From: Lutimaribacter salitolerans
GTDB taxonomy: Bacteria; Pseudomonadota; Alphaproteobacteria; Rhodobacterales; Rhodobacteraceae
Length of the DNA: 64,000 nucleotides
Assembly: GCF_042677865.1 (NCBI RefSeq)
Contig: NZ_JBHUDD010000056.1
Location: forward strand, 12,024 to 76,023
Direction of reading: 5' to 3'
Below the pieces are notes generated by a model. It made no database searches and was not told the origin of the DNA. It saw only the letters and a list, made by a program, of their open reading frames with translations. Position 1 is the stretch's first letter, and every line of letters begins with the position of its first letter. This document shows, piece by piece, positions 24,035-33,309 of this stretch. The translations under genes and the position numbers were made by a program.

Positions 24035-25762
24035 ATGACATCAACAAACGAAATGACCGGGGGCGAGGCACTGGTGCGCGCCTTGCTGGCGCATGACGCC
24101 GGGCCGATCTTTGGCATGGGCGGGTTCCAGTTGCTGCCGTTCTATGACGCTGCGCGACGGTTGGGGCTGCGCCACCACCTGATAAACGACGAGCGCTGCG
24201 GGGCCTTTGCCGCCGACGCCTATGCCAAGGTGACGGGCCGGGTGGGGCTGGTGGATGCGACGCTGGGGCCGGGGGCGACGAACCTGGTGACCGGGCTGGT
24301 CGAGGCGTTGAACGCAGGCTCGCCCATCGTCGCCATCGTGGGGGATGCCCATCGCGATCACGCCTGGAAGAACATGACGCAGGAATCCCGACAGGCCGAA
24401 ATCCTGCGCCCCGCCGCCAAGGAGGTGATCCGGGTGGAGTCGATCAAGCGCATCCCGGAACTGCTGGGCCGGGCCTTCATGGTGGCCACCACAGGCCGGC
24501 CCGGGCCGGTGGTTCTGATCGTGCCCGAGGATCTGTGCCACGGCACCTACGGGTTCGAGGACAGGGATTTTGACTATGATCCGCGCTATCAGGCGGCCCC
24601 GGCCCTGCGCTGCCGCCCCGATGCCGATGCGCTGGCCGAGGCGGCGGCGCTGCTGGCGGCGGCCGAGCGTCCGCTGATCCTGGCGGGGGGCGGGGTGCAT
24701 ATCTCGCAGGCGGCCCCGGATTTGCAGGCGCTGGCCGAGGCCGCGCAGATCCCCGTGGCCCACACCATGAGCGGCAAGGGCGCCATTGCCTGCACCAGCC
24801 CGCTGTCGGCGGGGCTGTTCGGGCGCTATGACCGGATCGCCAACGGGCTGATCGAGGACAGCGATTGCCTGCTGGTCATCGGGTGCAAGCTGGGCGAGAT
24901 CGCGACCAAGCGCTATACCGTGCCCACGCCGGGCAAGACGATGATCCATCTGGATTGCGTCGCCGAAGAGATCGGGCGCACCTATGCCCCGACCCTGCCG
25001 CTGTGGGGTGATGCGCGCGCGGGCATCCGCGATCTGGGCGCCGCCCTGACGGGCAAGGCCGCCCCCGTCGCGCGCAAGGACTGGTGCGACGATGTGGTGA
25101 CCCGGATGACCGCCTGGCGCGACATGGCCAACGCACGCCTGACAAGCGAGGAGGTGCCCGTATCTATGGGCCGCATGCTGGGCGAGCTGAACAAGATCCT
25201 GCCCGAGGATGCGATCCTGATCGCCGACGGCGGTTTCGCCGCGCATTGGAGTGGGCTGTTCTATGACAGTCGCCGTGCGGGGCGCGGGTTCGTGCCTGAC
25301 CGTGGCTTTGCCTCGATCGGCTATGGCCTGCCCGGGGCGATCGGGGCCTGTCTTGGCGCGCCCGACCGGGCCGTGGTGGCGATCACCGGCGACGGCGGTT
25401 TCAACATGGTGCTGGGCGAGATCGAGACCGCCCGCCGCATGGGACTGGCCCCGACCATCATCGTGGTGAACAATGCCGCCTCGGGCTACGTCAAAGCCTT
25501 GCAGCATCTGATGTATGGCGAGGGCAATTACCAGTCGTCGGATCTTGAGGAGACCGATTACGCGGGTGTGGCCAATGCGATGGGCTGTCTTGGCATCCGG
25601 GTGGAAACCCCCGATGCGCTGGCCGATGCGCTGGCGCGGGCGCTGGCGGAAACCGGGCGGCCCACGGTGCTGGACGTGATCGTGACCCGCGATCCGGGCA
25701 AGATGCTGCCCGCCGCCGACAGCCGCGCAGCGCAGATCAAGAAAGGCGACCGGATTGCCTGA
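24035..25762 (+). CDS. Acetolactate-synthase-like thiamine-diphosphate enzyme
   Basis: Large ThDP enzyme of the acetolactate synthase/benzoylformate decarboxylase superfamily, 575 residues. The catalytic glutamate is E53 (INDERCGAF). The ThDP/Mg motif runs from GDGG at 452 to NN at 479-480, and the central FAD/DHS-like domain has RPLILAGGGV. It lacks obvious Xsc or IlvB hallmarks, so the reaction (decarboxylation or carboligation of a 2-oxoacid) is open. The start at 24035 has GAGG upstream. Together with E1 alpha/beta this operon has two distinct ThDP systems. Confidence 0.85.
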   Translation: MTSTNEMTGGEALVRALLAHDAGPIFGMGGFQLLPFYDAARRLGLRHHLINDERCGAFAADAYAKVTGRVGLVDATLGPGATNLVTGLVEALNAGSPIVAIVGDAHRDHAWKNMTQESRQAEILRPAAKEVIRVESIKRIPELLGRAFMVATTGRPGPVVLIVPEDLCHGTYGFEDRDFDYDPRYQAAPALRCRPDADALAEAAALLAAAERPLILAGGGVHISQAAPDLQALAEAAQIPVAHTMSGKGAIACTSPLSAGLFGRYDRIANGLIEDSDCLLVIGCKLGEIATKRYTVPTPGKTMIHLDCVAEEIGRTYAPTLPLWGDARAGIRDLGAALTGKAAPVARKDWCDDVVTRMTAWRDMANARLTSEEVPVSMGRMLGELNKILPEDAILIADGGFAAHWSGLFYDSRRAGRGFVPDRGFASIGYGLPGAIGACLGAPDRAVVAITGDGGFNMVLGEIETARRMGLAPTIIVVNNAASGYVKALQHLMYGEGNYQSSDLEETDYAGVANAMGCLGIRVETPDALADALARALAETGRPTVLDVIVTRDPGKMLPAADSRAAQIKKGDRIA

Positions 25763-26549
25763 GCCCCTGCTGGCGGACAGTGTCACCCGTCTGGGCCCCG
25801 AGGCGGTGGGACGGGTGGTGATCACCGGCTCGCACGGGGGTGTTTTCGCCGCTTTCATGGCGCGCAAGGCCGAGTGCCGCGCGGCGATCTTCCACGATGC
25901 AGGCGTGGGGTTGGACGATGCCGGGATCGGCGGGCTGGACTGGCTGGCGGCGCAGGGCATGGCCGCCGCGGCGGTGGATCACCACAGCGCGCCCATCGGT
26001 GAGGCGGCGGTGATGCAGGCGCGCGGGGTCATCTCGCACGCCAATGCGCCTGCACTGGAGCTTGGCGTTCATCCCGGGATGGGCTGCGCGCAGGCGGCGG
26101 GCTTGTTGCAGGTGGCGCCACCCCACGGCGGGGATTGCCCGGATCTGCAAGAGGCCCGGCACGAAACCACACCCGTGCCCGGCGGGCGGCGTCTGATCCT
26201 GGTGGATTCCGCCAGCCTGGTGCAGGCGGCGGATGCCGGTCAGGTGGTGGTCACCGGCTCGCACGGTGCGGTGTTCGGGGGCAACGCGGCCAATGCCCTG
26301 AAGGTCGATGCGTGGCTGGCGCTGTTCAACGACGCGGGCGGGGCGGCCACATCGCGCCTGCCGGTGTTGCAGGGCAGGGGAATTGCCGCCGCCACGGTGG
26401 CCGCTGCCAGCGCGCGGATCGGCGATGCGCGGTCCACCTGGCAGGATGGGGTGATCTCGGCCTTCAACCTGGCGGCGGCGGCGCTTGGCGCGCACAAGGG
26501 CATGGCCGCCCGCGATCTGGTGGCCGCGGCGCTGGTGCCAGAGACGTAA
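25755..26549 (+). CDS. Two-repeat protein of unknown function next to ThDP enzyme
   Basis: I do not recognise a named family. The 264-residue protein is made of two divergent copies of a domain of about 90 residues. Copy 1 (21-110) has TGSHGGVF, IFHDAG, IGEAA and GVISHAN. Copy 2 (164-251) has TGSHGAVF, LFNDAG, IGDAR and GVISAFN, each ending LG-x-H-x-GM. No signal peptide or membrane segment is seen. It starts at a TTG overlapping the ThDP enzyme's 3' end, so it is coupled to it. The repeated Ser-His and Asn/His-Asp-Ala-Gly motifs suggest a small-molecule or nucleotide site at a pseudo-dimer interface. Confidence 0.75.
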   Translation: MPEPLLADSVTRLGPEAVGRVVITGSHGGVFAAFMARKAECRAAIFHDAGVGLDDAGIGGLDWLAAQGMAAAAVDHHSAPIGEAAVMQARGVISHANAPALELGVHPGMGCAQAAGLLQVAPPHGGDCPDLQEARHETTPVPGGRRLILVDSASLVQAADAGQVVVTGSHGAVFGGNAANALKVDAWLALFNDAGGAATSRLPVLQGRGIAAATVAAASARIGDARSTWQDGVISAFNLAAAALGAHKGMAARDLVAAALVPET

Positions 26550-26732
26550 GACATGGCCGCCCCTTTGGCGCGCGGAGGGCATGGGCACGACGGAAGGCTC
26601 AGGGCAGGGTCGGCACATGTTTGCGTGATATGGGCGGTCAGCCGGTCGACATCGGCGTCAACCTCGGCTCAAATGGCACCGGCCTTTTTCCCTGCCTGCG
26701 CCCGGGCCATCGCAGCTACCAAGGATACATCC

Positions 26733-28037
26733 ATGACCAACCCGGACCGGCGGCTGACCGCGGCAGAGACCAAGGGCCTGCGTACCGCCAAAGAGCTTGA
26801 GGGCCATCTTGTCTGGCTTGACACGTTCACGCCTGCGGCTTTGGGCGTTCTGGCGATCGCGTCGGGCATCTATACCTATATCGGCGTGTCCTCGCTGCTG
26901 GAAGACACCGGCGCGATGAGCTTTTTCGCCGCTGTCGCCTATTCGGTCGCGGTGTCGGTCGGGATCTTCGTGTTCTGGAGCTATATGCTGCGCCTGTTGC
27001 CGTCGATGCGCAGCGCGGGCGGGTTCATCGGTCTGACCGTCTCGACCATCGTGGGGTCGCTGGCGATCATCGCCATGTCAAGCTGGCTGAACGCCGCCGC
27101 GCTGGCAGGCTCGGCCGCGGTGGAACAGCATCTGGAACGCACCGTGCGCGACTATCAGGGCGCGCTGGAACAGGCCCATGACATCGCGCTGTCGGCGCAG
27201 GCCCTGCGGCAAGAGGTGCGCCGGGCCCGCGAGGCGTTCGAGGCGCTGGCCGAGCAGGAACGCTCGGGCGAGCTGTCGGGGACGGCGGGGCAGGGCGCGG
27301 TCTACCGCGTCTTGCGGCAAAAGACCGAAGAACTGCAAAGCCTCGAGGCGCAGATCACCGAGCAACAGCCCCTGATCGTGTCTGCCTATGAACGGGGCAA
27401 CGAAATTCTGGGGCGCATGCGCGGCCTGACCGTGGCCCCCGGCCCGGTCGATCCGCGTTCGGTCGCGTTTTCCGAGGAAAGCGTGCGGCTGGCCGGGGTG
27501 ATCTCGAACCTCAACCAGTATTCCGTGGCGCTGCTGGTGGCGCGCGCCGCCGCCGATCTGCCGGCTTCTGTGGTGCTGCCGGAACTCGATGGCCGCACCT
27601 CGAGCATCCGCGCGGCGCAATCCACGACCATCGGATCGGTGCTTGAGGCGCTGGACCAGCGCAGCCGCACGCTGGGGCAGGCCGCCGCGCAGGTGCTGGA
27701 AATGGAGCCCCCGCAGGAGACCGCCTATAACCCGATCTCAAGCGCGGATGCGGTCATCCGCTATGCGGGCAACTTCGTGCCGTCCTGGGCGGGGGCGATC
27801 GCCATCGACCTGCTGCCGGGGGTTCTTGTGTTCGTGCTGGCGGTCACGCAGGCGGCGATCCGCAGCGGCCGGGACGGGCTGAGCATCGAGGAAACCCTGA
27901 CGCTGGCCGACCTCAAGGCGGCGATCAACGCCATGAAGGATGTCGAGGCATCCATGGGCGATGCGGATACCGAGATCCTGCGGCGTCTGCGCGAGGATGC
28001 GCCACCGGGCAAAGACCGCACGCCGGGGCAGGGGTGA
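26733..28037 (+). CDS. Membrane protein with periplasmic or cytosolic coiled coil, unknown function
   Basis: I recognise no family. The 434 residues show three N-terminal hydrophobic segments (about 30-55, 65-90 and 95-125). A long Glu/Gln/Arg-rich coiled coil follows (about 130-240, including RQEVRRAREAFEALAEQE). Next comes a mixed segment, one C-terminal membrane helix (DLLPGVLVFVLAVTQAAI) and a charged tail. The ATG at 26733 has AAGGA upstream; an upstream ATG at 26553 lies in unlikely sequence. It is followed after 3 bases by a ClpP-fold protein, so the two probably work together at the membrane. Confidence 0.75.
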   Translation: MTNPDRRLTAAETKGLRTAKELEGHLVWLDTFTPAALGVLAIASGIYTYIGVSSLLEDTGAMSFFAAVAYSVAVSVGIFVFWSYMLRLLPSMRSAGGFIGLTVSTIVGSLAIIAMSSWLNAAALAGSAAVEQHLERTVRDYQGALEQAHDIALSAQALRQEVRRAREAFEALAEQERSGELSGTAGQGAVYRVLRQKTEELQSLEAQITEQQPLIVSAYERGNEILGRMRGLTVAPGPVDPRSVAFSEESVRLAGVISNLNQYSVALLVARAAADLPASVVLPELDGRTSSIRAAQSTTIGSVLEALDQRSRTLGQAAAQVLEMEPPQETAYNPISSADAVIRYAGNFVPSWAGAIAIDLLPGVLVFVLAVTQAAIRSGRDGLSIEETLTLADLKAAINAMKDVEASMGDADTEILRRLREDAPPGKDRTPGQG

Positions 28038-28040
28038 CCC

Positions 28041-28832
28041 GTGCGCAGTCTTGTTGACAGGGGCCGCGCGATGACGATCGGCCAATGGCTGAGGTCGGTC
28101 CTGCTGGTGCAGGTGCTGATCGCGGTTGTCCTGCTGGTCACCGATATCGAGGCGCGCTGGCGGTTTGACCGTTGGTTCGACCAGCCCGGGCCGACCGGTC
28201 CTGTCTCGCCCGGGGATCAGGTGCGCCGCTACGATCCGACCCGGCCCAGACCGCAATTCACCAACCCCGGCAACGGGCCCGAGATCAACCTGCCCGACGA
28301 TCTGCCACCGCGGCTTGAATTCACGATGCAGCAGGATGCCGAGCTTGGCGCCCTGCTGATGATGAACGGGGCGATCACGGGTGGCGACGCCGACAGGTTC
28401 GAGGCCTATCTGGCAGATCTGGAGGACATGCCCGATGCCGTCGCCCTGAACAGCCCCGGCGGCATCGTGGACGAGGCGCTGGCGGTCGGGCGGCTGGTCC
28501 GGGAAGCCAGCCTGGATACGCTGATCCTGCCCGGCATGGCCTGCCTGTCGTCGTGCCCCTATGTCCTGGCCGCCGGCGTCGAACGCCGCGTGTCCCGGAC
28601 CGGCGCGGTGGGGCTGCACCAGCATTACTATGAAACACCCGGCTACATGCCGGTGTTCTTTGCGGTCGAGGATATCCAGCGCGGTCAGGGGGAAACGATG
28701 GGTTACCTGATCGAGATGGGCGTCGATCCGGGCGTCATGGTGCATGGCCTGACGACCCCACCGAATGACATCTATGTGCTGGTCGAGTCGGAACTGCTTG
28801 AAAGCCGCCTGGCGACCGGGATGAGCGATTGA
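28041..28832 (+). CDS. Membrane-anchored ClpP/crotonase-fold protease-like protein
   Basis: A 263-residue protein (GTG start; ATG at 28071 possible) with one N-terminal membrane helix (VLLVQVLIAVVLLVTD) and a Pro-rich spacer. Its C-terminal domain resembles ClpP/SppA-type serine peptidases: ALNSPGG for the oxyanion strand, then ACLSSCPYVLAAG, where the nucleophile serine normally lies, and AVGLHQHYY. A catalytic triad cannot be confirmed by eye. It is paired with the preceding coiled-coil membrane protein. Confidence 0.7.
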   Translation: MRSLVDRGRAMTIGQWLRSVLLVQVLIAVVLLVTDIEARWRFDRWFDQPGPTGPVSPGDQVRRYDPTRPRPQFTNPGNGPEINLPDDLPPRLEFTMQQDAELGALLMMNGAITGGDADRFEAYLADLEDMPDAVALNSPGGIVDEALAVGRLVREASLDTLILPGMACLSSCPYVLAAGVERRVSRTGAVGLHQHYYETPGYMPVFFAVEDIQRGQGETMGYLIEMGVDPGVMVHGLTTPPNDIYVLVESELLESRLATGMSD

Positions 28833-29122
28833 CAGGGTGCTCTTTGGTTTTGCCTCGCGATGCGAAACCGTAACCGGGGCCGCGACCCTTGTTGCGTGGC
28901 CATCCTGCGACCGCATGTTTCAGGGAAGTACCCGGGCCAGATCATGCCCCATGGCATGGTGATGCGCAAAATGATGCAGAACATGCATAATTATGATCTC
29001 AATTGGCATTTGATACCTATGCAATCCGCTGCGAGGGTTTACGTAACGACGCGGACGTTTCTGAGGGCTGGCTCGATACTCCTGATCAGGGAAGCCCTGT
29101 GCGGATTTGCTGGGAGATCAGA
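28833..29122. other. Intergenic region upstream of the mlrC-like gene
   Basis: About 290 bases with no convincing gene. The central part (28960-29045) is clearly AT-richer than its surroundings and probably holds the promoter of the following mlrC-like/ABC operon, but I cannot place -35 and -10 boxes. GGGAGA precedes the downstream ATG. Confidence 0.35.
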
Positions 29123-30622
29123 ATGAAAGTTGCAGTCGCAAGCTTCGAATTCGAGGGCAACAGCCTGTCCCTGCGGGTGGCACGGCGCGAGGATTTCGAA
29201 CGGCTTGGCATCTTTTCGGGCGCGGCGATGCTGGAAATGGCGGCGGGCAAGCAACTGGCCCTTACCGGCGGGCTGGATGTCCTGACAACCGAAAGCGTCA
29301 GTATCGAACCCATCGTCCTGGCCCGCTGCGTATCTGGTGGCCATGTCGAGGACAGCTTTTTCGAAGACATGAAAGCGCGGATCACCGACGGCGTTGCTGC
29401 GGCCATGCCGCTTGACGGGGTTTATCTGGCCCTGCACGGAGCCATGATCTGCGGCACCGAAAAAGACCCCGAAGGTGTCATCATCTCGGCGGTGCGCCGG
29501 ACGCTGAATGACCCGGACATCCCGATTGCCGTCAGTCTGGACCTGCATGCCCATGTCACGCCGCGCATGGCGCGCGACGCGCAGATCATCGTGGGGTACG
29601 AGACCTATCCGCATGTCGATGCCTATCAGACCGGCGCCAAGGCCGCCGGGTTCCTGTTGCGGGCGCTGCGGGGGGACATCCGCCCGGTGACGCGCATCCG
29701 CAAGTACAATGCAATCGTGCCCGTTCTGGGCGGGGCGACGCTGGGCGACGAGCCGATGGCGCAGGTGGCCGCGATTGCCCGCACCGCCGAGGCGGAGGGC
29801 CGTGCGCTGTCTGCCAGCTATTTCCCGGTTCAGCCCTGGCTGGACATGGCCGATGTCGGGATCACCGGGCTTGCGGTGACTGATGGTGACCCCGATGCCG
29901 CCGATGCAGTGGCCCAGGACGTGCTGGATGCGATCTGGGACCGGCGGCGCGAATTCGAACTGCCCGCGATGACACCGCAAGAGGCGGTGACGGCTGCCGT
30001 CGCGGCCGAGGGTCGGACGTTGATCGTCGACGCCCCGGATTCGATGGGGGCCGGTGCGCAGGGCGACTCGCCCGCGCTTCTGGCCGCACTGCTGGACGTT
30101 GCCCCGGATACGGCCGCGGCGGTCTATATCGTTGATCCGGCTGCTGCGCAAAAGGCGCAGGAGATCGGCGAAGGCCAGACCGCAGAGTTTCTGATCGGTG
30201 CCAGCCAGGATGATCGCTGGTTCAAACCGCTTTCGGTGCGGGCAACGGTGCACCGGCTGGGCGACGGAAAATTCACCTACAAGGGTGGTCCGGCCTCAGG
30301 TGCGACGACATCGACCGGGCTGACCGCTGTGCTGAAGGTCGGCGGCGTGCGGATCGTGGCGGGCAGCTTTCCGTTCTACGAGCATATGGACGAGCACTAT
30401 GCCGCCAACGGCATCGACATTGCCGACTGCAAGATTGTCTCGTTCAAGAATCTGATGAACTATCGCAAGCTTCTGGGGCCGGGTGTGCAGTACATCGCCC
30501 TGCATGGGCCCGGTGGCGCGCCGCTGCGGTTGCAGGATGTCGACTGGACGCATCGCCTGCGCCCGTTCTGGCCCGCCGACGACATGGCCACCCCTGCCCC
30601 CGCGCCTGATTGTTCCGATTGA
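29123..30622 (+). CDS. MlrC-like M81 family metallohydrolase
   Basis: Member of the MlrC (microcystinase C-like, M81) family, 499 residues. MlrC-type enzymes are zinc hydrolases that act on unusual peptides. Here I see the family metal-site motifs LHGAM, SLDLHAHVTPRM and GYETYPHVDAYQTG, and the C-terminal VQYIALHGPGGA. GGGAGA precedes the ATG. It heads a group with a peptide-type ABC importer, so it likely hydrolyses an imported peptide- or amide-like compound. In this family many members act on other amides, so the substrate is unknown. Confidence 0.85.
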   Translation: MKVAVASFEFEGNSLSLRVARREDFERLGIFSGAAMLEMAAGKQLALTGGLDVLTTESVSIEPIVLARCVSGGHVEDSFFEDMKARITDGVAAAMPLDGVYLALHGAMICGTEKDPEGVIISAVRRTLNDPDIPIAVSLDLHAHVTPRMARDAQIIVGYETYPHVDAYQTGAKAAGFLLRALRGDIRPVTRIRKYNAIVPVLGGATLGDEPMAQVAAIARTAEAEGRALSASYFPVQPWLDMADVGITGLAVTDGDPDAADAVAQDVLDAIWDRRREFELPAMTPQEAVTAAVAAEGRTLIVDAPDSMGAGAQGDSPALLAALLDVAPDTAAAVYIVDPAAAQKAQEIGEGQTAEFLIGASQDDRWFKPLSVRATVHRLGDGKFTYKGGPASGATTSTGLTAVLKVGGVRIVAGSFPFYEHMDEHYAANGIDIADCKIVSFKNLMNYRKLLGPGVQYIALHGPGGAPLRLQDVDWTHRLRPFWPADDMATPAPAPDCSD

Positions 30623-30670
30623 CCGTTTGAAACCAAAAAACAAAGCTATCCAACAGGAAGGACAACAAAA

Positions 30671-32248
30671 ATGATCACCCGCAGAACACTTATCGGGGCC
30701 GCAGCAGCGACGCCGCTTCTGTCGCTGCCGTCCATCGCGCAGAACAGAACCAAGACGCTGCGCTATGTGCCGGGGTCGAACCTTACGGTACTTGATCCGG
30801 TATTCACTCCGGCGGCAGTGTCGATCACCCATGGCTACTGCGTGTTTGACACGCTGTATGGCATGGATGCCAACCTGCAGCCCGTGCCGCAGATGGCTGC
30901 GGGCCACACCGTTTCGGACGATGGCCTGACATGGGAGATCACCCTGCGCGACGGGCTGATGTTCCATGACGGCGAGCCTGTGCGCGCGCAGGACTGCGCC
31001 GCAAGCCTGGCACGCTGGGCCAAGCGCGACGGCTTTGGCCAGGCGTTGGGCGCCGCCACCGAGAGCTTTGGCGTCAAGGATGACAAGACCATCGTGATCA
31101 AGCTGACCCGCCCCTTTGGTCAGCTTCTTCATGCGATCGGCAAGCCGCATTCCTCGCCGGCGATGATCATGCCCGAACGGCTGGCGATGACCGACATCTC
31201 GTCGCAGGTGACGGAAATGATCGGTTCGGGCCCGTTCCGGTTCATGGCGGATGAGTACGTTTCGGGTGACCGCATGGTCTATGAGAAGTTCGAGGGCTAC
31301 GTTCCGCGCAGCGAGGCGGCGGCCTGGACCTCGGGCGGCAAGGTCGTGAACTTTGACCGGCTGGTCTGGCAGGTGATCCCAGATCCGGCAACCGCCGCCG
31401 CCGCGATTCAGGCCGGCGAAGTCGATTGGCTTGCCACGATCCTGCCCGATCTGGCCCCGATCATCGACATGCACCCACAGGTGAACCTGCATCGCAGCGA
31501 CCCGTTCGGTGTGGTGTCGGTGATGCGCTTCAACCATCTTCAACCGCCGTTCAACAACGTGGAACTGCGCCGCGCGATCCTGAAAGCCGTCGACCAGACG
31601 CCGTTCATGCAGGCCGTGACCGCGGACGAGAGCAACCGCGATCTGTGTCTGGCCTCGTTTCCGTGCGGACTGCCCGGCGTGAACGAGCTGGGCGATGGCA
31701 TTATCGGATCGCTGGATGTCGAAGCCGCCAGACAGGCCGTGATCGACGCTGGCTATAACGGCGAAAGGGTGGTGATCCTGAACCCGACCGATATCGCCTC
31801 GATTCATCCCCTGGGGGTGCTGACGGCGGATCTGCTGGAAAAGATCGGCATGAATGTCGATCTGCAGGATACCGACTGGGGCACCGTGGTTCAGCGCCGG
31901 GTGTCGAAAGAGCCGGTCGAGAATGGCGGCTGGAGCATCGCCTGCACCACTTGGCCCTCGATCTCGATTGCCAATCCGGCCACCAACGCCACCACGCGCG
32001 GGCTTGGCGAGAACGGCTGGTGGGGCTGGTCGAAGGACGAGGAGATGGAGCAGATCGTGGCCGACTGGCTGAGTGCCGGGACCGAGGAAGAGGCGCAGAC
32101 CCTCTTTGACAAGGCGCATAACCGTGCCCTTGATCAGGTGCCCAGCGTTCCGCTTGGTCAATCCTTTGGCGATGGCGCGGTGCGCTCGGACCTGACGGGC
32201 ATGCTGGAAGCGTCGGTCAACCTGTTCTGGAACGTCGACCGGGCCTGA
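30671..32248 (+). CDS. Family 5 ABC transporter substrate-binding protein (peptide/nickel type)
   Basis: Periplasmic DppA/OppA-like receptor, 525 residues. The N-terminus (MITRRTLIGAAAATPLLSL) is a twin-arginine-like signal followed by IAQ. The mature protein has family 5 features (NLTVLDPVFTPAA, YCVFDTLYGMD and MFHDGEPVRAQDCAASL). AGGAAGGA precedes the ATG. It belongs with the four following permease and ATPase genes. Confidence 0.92.
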   Translation: MITRRTLIGAAAATPLLSLPSIAQNRTKTLRYVPGSNLTVLDPVFTPAAVSITHGYCVFDTLYGMDANLQPVPQMAAGHTVSDDGLTWEITLRDGLMFHDGEPVRAQDCAASLARWAKRDGFGQALGAATESFGVKDDKTIVIKLTRPFGQLLHAIGKPHSSPAMIMPERLAMTDISSQVTEMIGSGPFRFMADEYVSGDRMVYEKFEGYVPRSEAAAWTSGGKVVNFDRLVWQVIPDPATAAAAIQAGEVDWLATILPDLAPIIDMHPQVNLHRSDPFGVVSVMRFNHLQPPFNNVELRRAILKAVDQTPFMQAVTADESNRDLCLASFPCGLPGVNELGDGIIGSLDVEAARQAVIDAGYNGERVVILNPTDIASIHPLGVLTADLLEKIGMNVDLQDTDWGTVVQRRVSKEPVENGGWSIACTTWPSISIANPATNATTRGLGENGWWGWSKDEEMEQIVADWLSAGTEEEAQTLFDKAHNRALDQVPSVPLGQSFGDGAVRSDLTGMLEASVNLFWNVDRA

Positions 32249-32367
32249 CCCCGATACTGCCGAAACGTCCGGAGCCGTGTCTTGGTTCCGGACAGCTTAC
32301 GCCCTGAACTCCGGCTGCCTGATCCGGTGCAGCGTCGCGCGGCCTTCTCCAAAGGACACTACTGTCA

Positions 32368-33309
32368 ATGAGCACCTATATCGTCCGACGAATCCTTTCG
32401 ACCGTGCCGGTTGTCCTGTTCGTGATGATCTTCGTGTTCAGCCTGCTGTATCTAGCGCCGGGCGATCCGGCGGCGATCCTGGCCGGGGATCAGGCGACGC
32501 AGCAGGATATCGAGAACATCCGCCGCGAGCTCGGGCTTGACCGCAGCTTTCCGGTGCGCTTTGTCGAATGGTCGGTCGGGATTGCGCAGGGTGATTTCGG
32601 GCGCTCGATCTTCACCCGCGAGCCGGTCTCGCGGATGATCCTGACCCGGGTCGAGCCGACCCTGTCGCTGATGGTCGTGACCCTTGTCATCGCCCTGATC
32701 ATCGCCATTCCGATGGGCGTGGCAGCCGCGTGGAAGCGCGGGTCGTTGCTGGACCGTGTGATAATGCTGGTCGCGGTGCTGGGATTTTCCGTGCCGGTGT
32801 TCGTGGTGGGGTACATGCTGGCCTGGGTTCTGGCGCTTCAGCTTGGCTGGCTGCCGGTGCAGGGGTATACCCCCATCGCCGAAGGGGTCTGGCCCTGGCT
32901 GCGCGGTCTGCTGTTGCCCGCAATCACCCTGTCGGGTGTCTATATTGCCCTGATTGCCCGGATCACCCGCGCGACGATGCTGGAAATCCTGCAACAGGAT
33001 TACATCCGCACCGCCCGGGCCAAGGGGGTCGCCAACAACTCGGTGCTGTTCGTTCACGCGCTGCGCAACGCGATGGTGCCGATCGTGACCGTGGTTGGCC
33101 TGGGGATCGCATTGATGATCTCGGGCGCGGTGGTGATCGAAACCGTTTTCTCGCTGCCCGGGCTGGGGCGTCTGACTGTGGATTCGATCCTGCGGCGTGA
33201 CTATCCGGTCATTCAGGCGATCATCCTGATCTTCAGCTTCGTCTATGTGTTCATCAACCTGCTCATCGACCTGAGCTACACCATCATCGACCCGAGGATA
33301 CGCTATTGA
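32368..33309 (+). CDS. Peptide-type ABC transporter permease, DppB-like
   Basis: Inner-membrane permease with six predicted helices, 313 residues. The BPD_transp_1 EAA-like region is ITRATMLEILQQDYIRTARAKG. The first cytoplasmic part MSTYIVRRILSTVPVVLFV is typical of DppB. Its stop overlaps the next permease gene by 4 bases. Confidence 0.93.
   Translation: MSTYIVRRILSTVPVVLFVMIFVFSLLYLAPGDPAAILAGDQATQQDIENIRRELGLDRSFPVRFVEWSVGIAQGDFGRSIFTREPVSRMILTRVEPTLSLMVVTLVIALIIAIPMGVAAAWKRGSLLDRVIMLVAVLGFSVPVFVVGYMLAWVLALQLGWLPVQGYTPIAEGVWPWLRGLLLPAITLSGVYIALIARITRATMLEILQQDYIRTARAKGVANNSVLFVHALRNAMVPIVTVVGLGIALMISGAVVIETVFSLPGLGRLTVDSILRRDYPVIQAIILIFSFVYVFINLLIDLSYTIIDPRIRY

Noticed and set aside
22623..24071. 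A 482-codon minus-strand frame opposite dctM
   Set aside because: The His/Gln/Arg-rich antisense translation of a membrane protein gene; no recognisable domain.
24041..25960. A 639-codon open frame on the minus strand opposite the ThDP enzyme
   Set aside because: It is the antisense shadow of a clear acetolactate-synthase-like gene in GC-rich DNA. The product is rich in Arg, Gly, His and Gln with no motif.
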